From Bacteroidota bacterium (lineage in GTDB: Bacteria > Bacteroidota > Bacteroidia > Bacteroidales > JAAUTT01), in NCBI GenBank assembly GCA_023429135.1, contig JAEYWD010000005.1, positions 1-50,269 of the forward strand: a stretch of DNA of 50,269 bases, in the 5' to 3' direction. Positions 24,460 through 31,745 of the stretch are shown one piece after another (within the stretch, counting starts at the first letter, position 1; each line of letters starts with the position of its first letter). Under the pieces are notes generated by a model. That model ran no database searches. It was given only the letters and a program-made list of their open reading frames with translations, and was not told where the DNA came from. The translations under genes were made by a program, and so were the position numbers.

Positions 24460-24792
24460 TATTAATATTTTTTTATGTGTTAGTAACTTACAATTTTGCT
24501 TTGCTCAAAAATATGTTGAAGCAATTTTGTGAAAAAAAAGCGTAAAAAAAAAGGTTGTCAATATTGTATTTCTCGATTCTGATTTATCCTTTTTATTATC
24601 AGCTTATTATTTTTTTACTTGTTTGCATTTTTGTTAATAGTTTGATAATCAATATTTTATAATTAACAACGAATAAACATTTTGTTAACTTAATGTTTAA
24701 TAAGTGTTAGAAAAATGTTAATTACTTTTAGCTATTAAACTTGATTTTGGAAGTGTTAATAACTAAAGCAGTTAATAAAAAAATGCTGATTT
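24460..24792. promoter_or_regulatory. AT-rich region upstream of dnaA (candidate control or origin region)
   Basis: No gene is visible. TGTTAA occurs at 24632, 24683, 24716 and 24754, and its complement TTAACA at 24663. TGTTAATAA at 24754 matches the reverse of the TTATCCACA box at 7 of 9 positions; no exact DnaA box is seen. A minus-strand -7 box TATTTTTG maps to 24506-24513, about 47 bases before the dnaA start. A possible melting region, but origin identity is not established. Confidence 0.35.
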
Positions 24793-25728
24793 CTATTGCT
24801 TTGAAGCCTTTTTTCCTGAAGAGCCGAAAACGGAGAAGTGTACATACTTCTTCGGATTGGCTTTTAAATCAACAAGTAGATAATCAAGATCCTTAATCGT
24901 TTTCTCAAGCGAATAATATATGGAATCCTCGTTAACTAACTTACCTACAGAGCCTTCGCTTTGATTTATTTTCTGTATCAAAACATTGGTTTCGTATAGT
25001 AAATTATTGGCATTATTGATTGCCATTTTTATATTGGATTGAGAAAGTGAGTCGGAAAAACTGGATAAATTGTCTAACGTATTTGTAATTTGACCGTTGC
25101 TCTTTTGAAGATTTTTAGTGATGTCCTCGAGGTTAGCCATAATTAAAGCGACTCTTTGACGTTGTGTTACGATAATTTCTTCGAGAGAAGCAACTCCTCT
25201 TCTTATATTGTTCTGTGTTTCGGGGGTAAATGTATTTTTAATAATACCCATTACCGAATCAATGGATTCAATAAGCCTTTCACCTTTTTCTTTAATTGGT
25301 AATAGCTTTTTTGTAACAAGCACACTAATGTCACCATCGAATTTTCCTGATAGTGTATCGTTTTCATGGGCTGCTACTTCCGAATTGCCAAGAATCATGT
25401 TCACCGCTTTCGATCCCATAAAATCGGTACTATATATTTCTACTATTGAATTATCTGGAATAGTAAACTGGCGATCTATAGAAATTTCTACGATAATTTT
25501 TGATGTTTGACCATGAACAAACTGAATATCGGAGACCTGACCAATGGTGTATCCATTTGCACTAACAACGCTCGATTTCTGAAGTCCGCCAATATTACTG
25601 AATACTGAATAATATTGTCTGCTAACAGTGAAAATATTCTTTCCTTTCAAAAAGTTAAACCCCCAGATAGCTACGGCGATTACAAGAGTTACAATAAGAC
25701 CTATCTTTGCTTCTTTACGGATTCTCAT
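24793..25728 (-). CDS. MlaD/MCE-family lipid-transport protein (311 aa)
   Basis: A single N-terminal membrane anchor (residues about 9-27: IGLIVTLVIAVAIWGFNFL) is followed by the MCE domain (about 35-115) with the hallmark VFSNIGGLQKSSVVSANGYTIGQVSDI. The remainder is helical and probably coiled-coil, with a Lys-rich end. Such proteins form hexameric rings that carry phospholipids between the membranes. The ATG at 25728 places the anchor at the N-terminus; a longer in-frame start at 25809 would overlap the amidase gene. No permease or ATPase gene is adjacent. Confidence 0.9.
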   Translation of the reverse strand: MRIRKEAKIGLIVTLVIAVAIWGFNFLKGKNIFTVSRQYYSVFSNIGGLQKSSVVSANGYTIGQVSDIQFVHGQTSKIIVEISIDRQFTIPDNSIVEIYSTDFMGSKAVNMILGNSEVAAHENDTLSGKFDGDISVLVTKKLLPIKEKGERLIESIDSVMGIIKNTFTPETQNNIRRGVASLEEIIVTQRQRVALIMANLEDITKNLQKSNGQITNTLDNLSSFSDSLSQSNIKMAINNANNLLYETNVLIQKINQSEGSVGKLVNEDSIYYSLEKTIKDLDYLLVDLKANPKKYVHFSVFGSSGKKASKQ

Positions 25729-25745
25729 AACAAAAAATGAAGTTG

Positions 25746-26963
25746 CTAATTTAAAGCTTTTATTTGATTCAATAAATCTTTTGCCGGTACAATTTTCCCG
25801 TCGATGCAACCTACAACAAAAGCATCGGGGAATGTTTTTCTTATATCGTTCAAGTATTCAAGTGTTTCTTTAAAACTGGTCTTTTGCCCTACAGTGTACT
25901 TATAACGCTCTTCCACTTTGAATTCCTTAATGTTTTTTACACCTTTAAAAATTTTTGAATTTAATGGTATTGGTTTCAAGGAGGAACTTATTTGGACCAT
26001 AAAATACCCCGGAATTTTAGAAGTTGTGTCCTGCGGGGCAGGTTCTGGTTTGTCGTTTTTTGCAACCGAAACGATGGCTGAATCTTTTTCTTTTGGCAGA
26101 GTATCGGGCTTAAGCAAAGGCGCTTCGGTGTTTTTAACAATAAACATGGACTTGTTTTCGATCATGTTTTTGTAGTCTCTGAAAGCTCTATAGATAGCTG
26201 AGGCCAGATAATCCTGTCCTTTTGATGATCCCAGGAACTTTTCCTCTTCGCTGTTCGATAAAAAACCGGTTTCAATCAGCACACTTGGCATAGTGGTTTG
26301 CCAGAGTACCAGAAATCCTGCCTGTTTAACCCCCCTGTCGGTCCGGTTCGCCTTTTGCCTGAACTCTGTTTGGATAAAAGATGCCAGACTTAAGCTCTGA
26401 TCCCTGTATTTGTTCTGCATCAGCGAAAGCATAATATACGATTCAGGAGAGTTATCGAACCCCTGGTATTTCGATTCTGTGTTTTCTTCCTGAAAGATTA
26501 CAGAGTTTTCTAGTTTTGCCACTTCGAGGTTGTCGGATGCTTTGGTTAAACCCATGGTGTAGGTTTCAGTTCCAAAAGGCGTTTTTTTGGGATTGGAGTT
26601 ACAATGAATTGAAATAAAAACATCAGCCTGGTTCTTATTTGCTATTTCGGCCCTTTCGTGCAGTGGGACAAAAACATCATTATCACGGGTGTAAATAACT
26701 TTTACGTCGTTCATGTTTTCTTTTATATATGCTCCAAGCTTTAGAGCAATTGCCAGAACAATATCTTTTTCGTAGTATTTACTTCCCTTGGCTCCCGGAT
26801 CTTTACCACCATGGCCGGCATCAATAACAATACAGTTTATCCTTGTTTTGGGCCCGTTTTGAGCCGTAACGTTAAGAAAAATTAACAGAAAAAAAACAAT
26901 AAGACCTGAATAAACACGTAAATTTCCCGAAGAATATCTATATATATATGGTAAACCAAACAT
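25746..26963 (-). CDS. N-acetylmuramoyl-L-alanine amidase (405 aa)
   Basis: Cleaves the bond between MurNAc and the stem peptide of peptidoglycan. After a signal anchor (residues about 20-36) the Amidase_3 domain begins: zinc ligands are in DAGHGGKD and SIHCN, with E in the YEKDIVLAI segment and IETGFLSN. A Pro/Lys linker (about 290-325) leads to a C-terminal domain (about 325-405) with GYFMVQISSS and LEYLNDIRKTFPDAFVVGCIDGKIVP, which resembles a SPOR-like fold. ATG at 26963 is preferred over a TTG at 26972. The gene is 17 bases upstream of the MCE gene, so the two are probably one transcript. Periplasmic. Confidence 0.92.
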   Translation of the reverse strand: MFGLPYIYRYSSGNLRVYSGLIVFFLLIFLNVTAQNGPKTRINCIVIDAGHGGKDPGAKGSKYYEKDIVLAIALKLGAYIKENMNDVKVIYTRDNDVFVPLHERAEIANKNQADVFISIHCNSNPKKTPFGTETYTMGLTKASDNLEVAKLENSVIFQEENTESKYQGFDNSPESYIMLSLMQNKYRDQSLSLASFIQTEFRQKANRTDRGVKQAGFLVLWQTTMPSVLIETGFLSNSEEEKFLGSSKGQDYLASAIYRAFRDYKNMIENKSMFIVKNTEAPLLKPDTLPKEKDSAIVSVAKNDKPEPAPQDTTSKIPGYFMVQISSSLKPIPLNSKIFKGVKNIKEFKVEERYKYTVGQKTSFKETLEYLNDIRKTFPDAFVVGCIDGKIVPAKDLLNQIKALN

Positions 26964-29617
26964 TCGCTGCAATAAAATTTTTGATTAGTTTTGGGATCTC
27001 ATTTTTTATTAATAATAGTCACAAAAATAGAATAAAATTGTTCAAAATATCACCTGTTTATATAATCCTGGCATTCTTTATTTCTCAATGTTTTGTTTTA
27101 AACGGACAAGAAAAAACGCCGAAAGATACATCCCTTGTGAAAAAGGATTCTGTCGCGGTCGATTCGCTTTCTCTCAAAAAAAAGAAAGATCAGCCCTTTA
27201 AGAGTAAAGTAAAGTATGAAGCCGAAGACTCCATACGGTTTTCGGTAAACTCGAAGAAGGCCTATATGTACAAAAACGCCAAAATTGACTATGAGGATAT
27301 ACAGCTTAAATCGGAAAGGGTCGATTTCGACATGGAGAAAAGCATTGTATTTGCCAAAGGTGTGAAGGATTCATTAGGTCAAACCGTTGGTAAGCCCAAT
27401 TTTAAACAAGGTAATGAAGTTTTTGATGCCAACGATCTTTCCTATAATTTTAAGTCGAAAAAAGGAATTATTCACGATATTGTTACCAAACAAGATGAAG
27501 AAGGGTATTTGCATGCCGAGAAAACCAAGCGCCAGGCAAATGGTGACATCTACCTTATAAACGGGAAATACACAACCTGCGATGCTCCGCATCCCCATTT
27601 TTACCTTGCTCTTACAAAAGGGATTAATATTCCTGGTAAACAAACTATTGCAGGGCCAGCCTATATTGTGATGGAAGATATTCCTTTACCTATTGGCATT
27701 CCTTTCGGTTTTTTCCCAAGTAAAAAGAACAGTACCTCAGGTGTTTTGCTCCCAACATACGGGGAAGAAGCACAAAGAGGTTTCTTTTTAAGGAACGGAG
27801 GTTATTATTTCGCAATAAACGACCATGTTGATGCCCGACTCACCGGTGATATTTATTCGAAAGGAACCTGGGGAGCAGCTCTGGCATCGAACTATCGCAA
27901 GCGGTATAAATTTGGTGGTAGTTTGAACCTGAGGTATTATGAGAATAAATTAGGTGATGAGGGGAAGGATAAATCGACTGATTTCTCTATTATTTGGAAC
28001 CATGGACAGGAAGCTCAGGCAAATCCTTACAGAAGATTCTCCGCAAGTGTGAATTTTTCCAGCCAGAAATTTGATAGGGAACATAATTACCAAAATGCTC
28101 CCGCATACCTGAATAACCAGAAACAATCGAGCATTTCCTATAATCAAAGCTGGCCCAATAATAGTCCTGTAAACCTCTCGGTGAATTTACGCCATAGCCA
28201 GAACAGTCAGAATAAATCTGTTAGCTTGATGCTTCCTCAAGTTGCGTTTAATGTAAACCGTATTTATCTGTTCCGTAAAAAAGATGCGCCCAATGATAAA
28301 TGGTGGAACGATATCTCCATCAGCTACACATCTAGCCTCGAAAACAAAATTACGGCACACGAAGATACCTTATTTAAACCTGAAACCTTTAAGAGAATGG
28401 AGAATGGATTTCGCCATTCCATTCCGTTTGGAACAAGTATCCGTATCTGGAAAAAAATTAATCTGAACCTGTCGCCTTCGCTTAATTATAATGGTATGGT
28501 TTACTCCAATTATATTAATAAAAACTTTGCTTCTACAATTATTGATGGCGATACTACGTATTATTTAAAAACCGATACTATTTCAAAATTTACATACGCG
28601 CAGGGTTTCGCACCATCGTTGTCGCTCTCTGCAAATCCCACCTGGTATGGAATGTTTAAATTTAAGAAGACTTCAAAAATTCAGGCTATACGCCATGTAC
28701 TTCGTCCTTCGGTAGGTGTTTCCATGGTGCCAAGTTTAACAGGTCTCGCTCCTGATTATAACAGGACTTATACTGATACTGCTGGCAAAGTTCACACTTA
28801 TTCAATTTACGAACGTAATATTTATGGAACTCCTTCATCGTCCAACACTAAGAGCGGATCGGTTACGCTTGGTTTATTTAACAATATCGAAATGAAGGTT
28901 AAATCGGACAAAGATACTGTGACCGGTGTGAGAAAGATTAAGATAATTGATAACCTCAATTTTAATACTTCTTACAATATTTTTGCTGACTCAATGGGAT
29001 GGAGTCCAGTGTCAATGAGTGGTAATACAACTTTATTCGAAGGGTTGGCGCTTAATCTTTCGGGAACTTTTGATTTATACGCATACGAAAAATCGGTAAA
29101 GAATAATTTAATTACCTACCGCAGGATTAAAGATTTTGAATTCTCGAAAACAAAAAAACTGGCCCGGTTAACATCCATGTCGTTTTCTACGGGCTATAGG
29201 TTTCAGTCGGGGCAGGGGACTGAAAGTAAAAACAAAGACAATAAAGGACGCAAAAATGATGTTCGCAGCGATTACGATTATTTCAATATACCATGGAGCT
29301 TTAGTGTTGATTTCGACTTAACTTACAGTAAGCCGTACGATAAAGGTGAATTTATGCAGACATTCCGTTTCAATGGCGATTTTAGTCTGACTCCAAAATG
29401 GAAAGTGAATTTTTCATCGGGTTATGATGTAAAAGCAAATAAGTTTAGCTATACTACCATTGGAATTGACAGGGATTTGCATTGCTGGATGATGGCCTTT
29501 AACTGTTCACCTTTTGGAGAAACCAAATTTTATAGTTTTCAGATCAATGTTCGTTCATCGCTGCTGAAAGATATAAAATACGATAAGCGGAAGAGTATTT
29601 ACGATTATGGGTATTAG
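26948..29617 (+). CDS. lptD: LptD-like outer-membrane LPS-assembly protein (889 aa)
   Basis: The signal peptide is followed by an OstA-type N-terminal domain (about residues 80-230) with YMYKNAKIDYEDIQLKSERVDFD. A large C-terminal beta-barrel follows, rich in aromatic strands. The middle has the Bacteroidota LptD phrase ALASNYRKRYKFGGSLNLRYYENKLG. It should insert LPS into the outer leaflet with a LptE partner not seen here. The ATG at 26948 gives a leader of about 30 extra residues and overlaps the divergent amidase by 16 bases. A TTG at 27038 would give a standard signal peptide (LFKISPVYIILAFFIS...) and leave a 74-base gap. The latter is plausible, so the start is uncertain; the barrel is not. 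Confidence 0.88.
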   Translation: MVNQTFAAIKFLISFGISFFINNSHKNRIKLFKISPVYIILAFFISQCFVLNGQEKTPKDTSLVKKDSVAVDSLSLKKKKDQPFKSKVKYEAEDSIRFSVNSKKAYMYKNAKIDYEDIQLKSERVDFDMEKSIVFAKGVKDSLGQTVGKPNFKQGNEVFDANDLSYNFKSKKGIIHDIVTKQDEEGYLHAEKTKRQANGDIYLINGKYTTCDAPHPHFYLALTKGINIPGKQTIAGPAYIVMEDIPLPIGIPFGFFPSKKNSTSGVLLPTYGEEAQRGFFLRNGGYYFAINDHVDARLTGDIYSKGTWGAALASNYRKRYKFGGSLNLRYYENKLGDEGKDKSTDFSIIWNHGQEAQANPYRRFSASVNFSSQKFDREHNYQNAPAYLNNQKQSSISYNQSWPNNSPVNLSVNLRHSQNSQNKSVSLMLPQVAFNVNRIYLFRKKDAPNDKWWNDISISYTSSLENKITAHEDTLFKPETFKRMENGFRHSIPFGTSIRIWKKINLNLSPSLNYNGMVYSNYINKNFASTIIDGDTTYYLKTDTISKFTYAQGFAPSLSLSANPTWYGMFKFKKTSKIQAIRHVLRPSVGVSMVPSLTGLAPDYNRTYTDTAGKVHTYSIYERNIYGTPSSSNTKSGSVTLGLFNNIEMKVKSDKDTVTGVRKIKIIDNLNFNTSYNIFADSMGWSPVSMSGNTTLFEGLALNLSGTFDLYAYEKSVKNNLITYRRIKDFEFSKTKKLARLTSMSFSTGYRFQSGQGTESKNKDNKGRKNDVRSDYDYFNIPWSFSVDFDLTYSKPYDKGEFMQTFRFNGDFSLTPKWKVNFSSGYDVKANKFSYTTIGIDRDLHCWMMAFNCSPFGETKFYSFQINVRSSLLKDIKYDKRKSIYDYGY

Positions 29618-29645
29618 TCGTAAGTGGTTAGTCGTAAGTAGTAAG
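29614..29645. repeat. short 14-bp tandem repeat after lptD
   Basis: TTAGTCGTAAGTGG (29614-29627) is followed by TTAGTCGTAAGTAG and a partial third copy. The lptD stop codon (29615-29617) overlaps the first copy. Confidence 0.75.
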
Positions 29646-29764
29646 ACTGATACACTTGAAAACTAATGAGGAATAATTTAGGCATGGATTAGGATTGATA
29701 GTAAAATTTTATAAATTTGCGCCTGATTTCAATAAAGCGGAAGCGCATTGAAACACCGGCAAAA

Positions 29765-29838
29765 GGTTCCGTAGCTCAGTTGGATAGAGCAACAGCCTTC
29801 TAAGCTGTGGGTCCCGCGTTCGAATCGCGGCGGAATCA
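29765..29838 (+). tRNA. tRNA-Arg (TCT)
   Basis: The acceptor GGTTCCG pairs with CGGAATC with one G-T wobble. The D arm is GCTC/GAGC. The anticodon loop is CTTCTAA (anticodon TCT). The T arm is CCGCG/CGCGG. No CCA is encoded. Confidence 0.97.
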
Positions 29839-29840
29839 CG

Positions 29841-29866
29841 AACCTCGCTAAAGGCGGGGTTTTTTG
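29841..29866 (+). terminator. tRNA-Arg terminator
   Basis: AACCTCGC pairs with GCGGGGTT (one G-T wobble) just downstream of the tRNA, followed by a run of T. Confidence 0.88.
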
Positions 29867-29925
29867 TTTTTATTTCTTTCCTTCCTTTCATTCAATCAAA
29901 GTTTAATTAAAAATTTTCCACGCCT

Positions 29926-29985
29926 ATTGTTATTAAATAATTTATTTATCATATTTGTCCTACAAATAATACAAATATGATAAAT
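29926..29985 (+). promoter_or_regulatory. promoter and palindromic operator of the sialic acid locus regulator
   Basis: ATTTATCATATTTGT (29944-29958) is the exact reverse complement of 29971-29985, with a 12-base spacer, and the right arm contains the regulator's ATG (29977). Inside, ATTTGT-CCT-ACAAAT (29953-29967) is a second perfect palindrome with the GT-N3-AC core of FadR-subfamily operators. A promoter overlaps it: ATTG at 29926-29929, a 20-base spacer, and CATATTTG at 29950-29957 (7 of 8 to TANNTTTG). Repressor binding would block both the promoter and initiation, which suggests autorepression. Confidence 0.6.
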
Positions 29986-30693
29986 GATTTAAAGCTCGAT
30001 AATCGCACCAGTACACTGGTTGACAAAGTTGAAATATCCATTCTTGAATATATAAAGACAAAAAAGCTTGTTCCGGGCGATACATTGCCCAATGAAATGG
30101 TTTTGTCGACAGAGCTCGGTATTAGCCGCAATGTGCTGCGGGAAGCGCTTAGTCGTTTACGGATGCTGGGGATTGTGCAATCGCGCACCAAACGTGGGAT
30201 TGTTATTCAGGAACCCTCGCTGCTTTCTGGATTTGAAAAGGTAATTGAACCTTATTTATTAAGCGAAAATGCAATTATCGATATGATGGGCATGCGCATT
30301 GCCCTGGAGATCGGGCTAACCGATTTTTTATTCCTGAATCTTGATAATAAAAAGATTGAAGACCTTGAAAAAATTGTTCGTTCTCAAGAGGCTCTAAAGT
30401 TTCAACTTACAGTTGAGCAGGAAACTGAATTTCATACAAAAATTTATGAAATAGCAGGTAATCAGTTTATTATTCAATTTCAAAAAATTATTCACCCGGT
30501 ATTCCTTTTCGCCAAGTCGAATTACGAAAGTTATTTTGCGCCTGTTAACGAGCGGCTACTAAAGGAAGGGAAAATTATAACTCATCACAATTTATTTGAT
30601 TGTATCAAGAAGAAGGATATGGAGGGTTATCGTAAAGCTATAAAAATGCATCTCCAGCCCTATTTCGAATTTATGTTTCATAAACACCAATAA
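29977..30693 (+). CDS. GntR/FadR-family transcriptional regulator (238 aa)
   Basis: The winged helix-turn-helix (residues about 8-75) contains PNEMVLSTELGISRNVLREALSRLRMLGIV. The C-terminal FCD domain (about 90-235) has ETEFHTKIYEIAGN and THHNLFDCIKKKDMEGYRKAIKMHL, which supply the His ligands of the usual metal site. It heads a sialic acid locus and is 7 bases upstream of nanA, so the effector is likely sialic acid or a derivative, by analogy with NanR. It is probably autoregulated through the palindrome at its start. It may also control the downstream genes. Confidence 0.93.
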   Translation: MINDLKLDNRTSTLVDKVEISILEYIKTKKLVPGDTLPNEMVLSTELGISRNVLREALSRLRMLGIVQSRTKRGIVIQEPSLLSGFEKVIEPYLLSENAIIDMMGMRIALEIGLTDFLFLNLDNKKIEDLEKIVRSQEALKFQLTVEQETEFHTKIYEIAGNQFIIQFQKIIHPVFLFAKSNYESYFAPVNERLLKEGKIITHHNLFDCIKKKDMEGYRKAIKMHLQPYFEFMFHKHQ

Positions 30694-30700
30694 AACTAAA

Positions 30701-31612
30701 ATGCAGAAAATTGAAGGATTGATAGCTGCTCCTTTTACTCCGGTGGACGAGCGGGGAAATCTCAACCTAAATGTTATCGAGAGCTATGCGTCTAAACTAA
30801 GGACCGATGGGGTTAAAGGTGTCTTTATTTGCGGAACCACGGGCGAAGGCATGCTGATGACTCTTGAAGAACGGAAAGCTGTTGCTCAAAAATGGATTGA
30901 ACAACAAACATCCGATTTCAAAGTAATAGTTCATGTGGGAACAACATCTTTTAAACAGTCGAAGGAACTGGCTGGTCACGCCCTGGAAGAAGGTGCTTAT
31001 GCCACAGGGTGCATGGGGCCAATGTTCTTAAAACCATCGAGAACTGAAGATCTGGTGACTTATGTTGCCGAAGTTGCAGCCGGTGCTCCGGAATTGCCTT
31101 TCTACTACTATCACATACCCACTGTGTCGGAAGTATGGATTTCTATGCCCGATTTTCTTGAAAAAGCCCGGCTTGTAATCCCGAATCTTGCCGGAATTAA
31201 GTTTACCCACCGCAATATGATGGAGATGCTTCAATGCCTGAAATTGCACAGTGGTAAATGGGATATCCTGCATGGTTTCGATGAGGAACTGCTCTGTGGA
31301 CTTAGTATGGGTGCCAAGGGTGCTGTTGGCAGTACCTATAATTATCTGGCGCCGCTTTACTTAAAAATAATGAATGCTTTTAAAAAGGGTAACCTGGATG
31401 AAGCCCGGGAATATCAATACCAATCGGTGCAGTTTATTGAAATTCTAATCCGTTATGGGGGAGGAGTGATCGGAGGAAAGCCGATTATGAAATTTGTGGG
31501 ACTCGATTGCGGTGCCCTTCAGGCTCCGGCGCGGAACCTTTCTGCCGATGAATTAAAGAAATATGAAACCGAACTGAAAAATATCGGATTTTTTGATTGG
31601 ATTAACTACTAA
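30701..31612 (+). CDS. nanA: N-acetylneuraminate lyase (303 aa)
   Basis: A class I aldolase that splits N-acetylneuraminate into N-acetylmannosamine and pyruvate in the cytoplasm. The Schiff-base Lys is K167 (GIKFTH) and the proton-relay Tyr is Y137 (FYYYHIP). The carboxylate-binding loop is GTTGEG (45-50). The usual motif after YYHIP is an x-x-S/T-G-V; here it is TVSEV, so a Gly is replaced by Glu. The rest fits the NAL branch of the DapA family. It follows the regulator by 7 bases and precedes susC by 133 bases, in a locus for sialic acid use. Dihydrodipicolinate synthase is less likely because the lyase-like YYYHIP motif is present. Confidence 0.9.
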   Translation: MQKIEGLIAAPFTPVDERGNLNLNVIESYASKLRTDGVKGVFICGTTGEGMLMTLEERKAVAQKWIEQQTSDFKVIVHVGTTSFKQSKELAGHALEEGAYATGCMGPMFLKPSRTEDLVTYVAEVAAGAPELPFYYYHIPTVSEVWISMPDFLEKARLVIPNLAGIKFTHRNMMEMLQCLKLHSGKWDILHGFDEELLCGLSMGAKGAVGSTYNYLAPLYLKIMNAFKKGNLDEAREYQYQSVQFIEILIRYGGGVIGGKPIMKFVGLDCGALQAPARNLSADELKKYETELKNIGFFDWINY

Positions 31613-31674
31613 ACTGAAAAACTATGCTTGCAGATAACACTTCCTAAAAACTACAAAAACAGCAACGAAAGGAA

Positions 31675-31695
31675 AAGGGGCCTGCGACTCCCCTT
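31675..31695 (+). promoter_or_regulatory. leader hairpin before susC
   Basis: AAGGGG (31675-31680) pairs with CCCCTT (31690-31695) around a 9-base loop in the 133-base gap between nanA and susC. It lacks a T run, so it may be a pausing or mRNA-stability structure rather than a terminator. Confidence 0.4.
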
Positions 31696-31745
31696 CTCCA
31701 AATCAAGCTATATGCCTAGTACTTCTCACTAAACACATTACAAAA

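Noticed and set aside
24460..24792. Replication origin upstream of dnaA
   Set aside because: No exact DnaA boxes and no skew data are available, so it is kept only as a candidate AT-rich region.
25729..25809. 27-residue N-terminal extension of the MCE protein
   Set aside because: It would overlap the amidase coding region and hide the membrane anchor; ATG 25728 fits better.
29709..29891. 60-codon minus-strand frame across tRNA-Arg
   Set aside because: Antisense to the tRNA; the peptide is the usual artefact of such genes.
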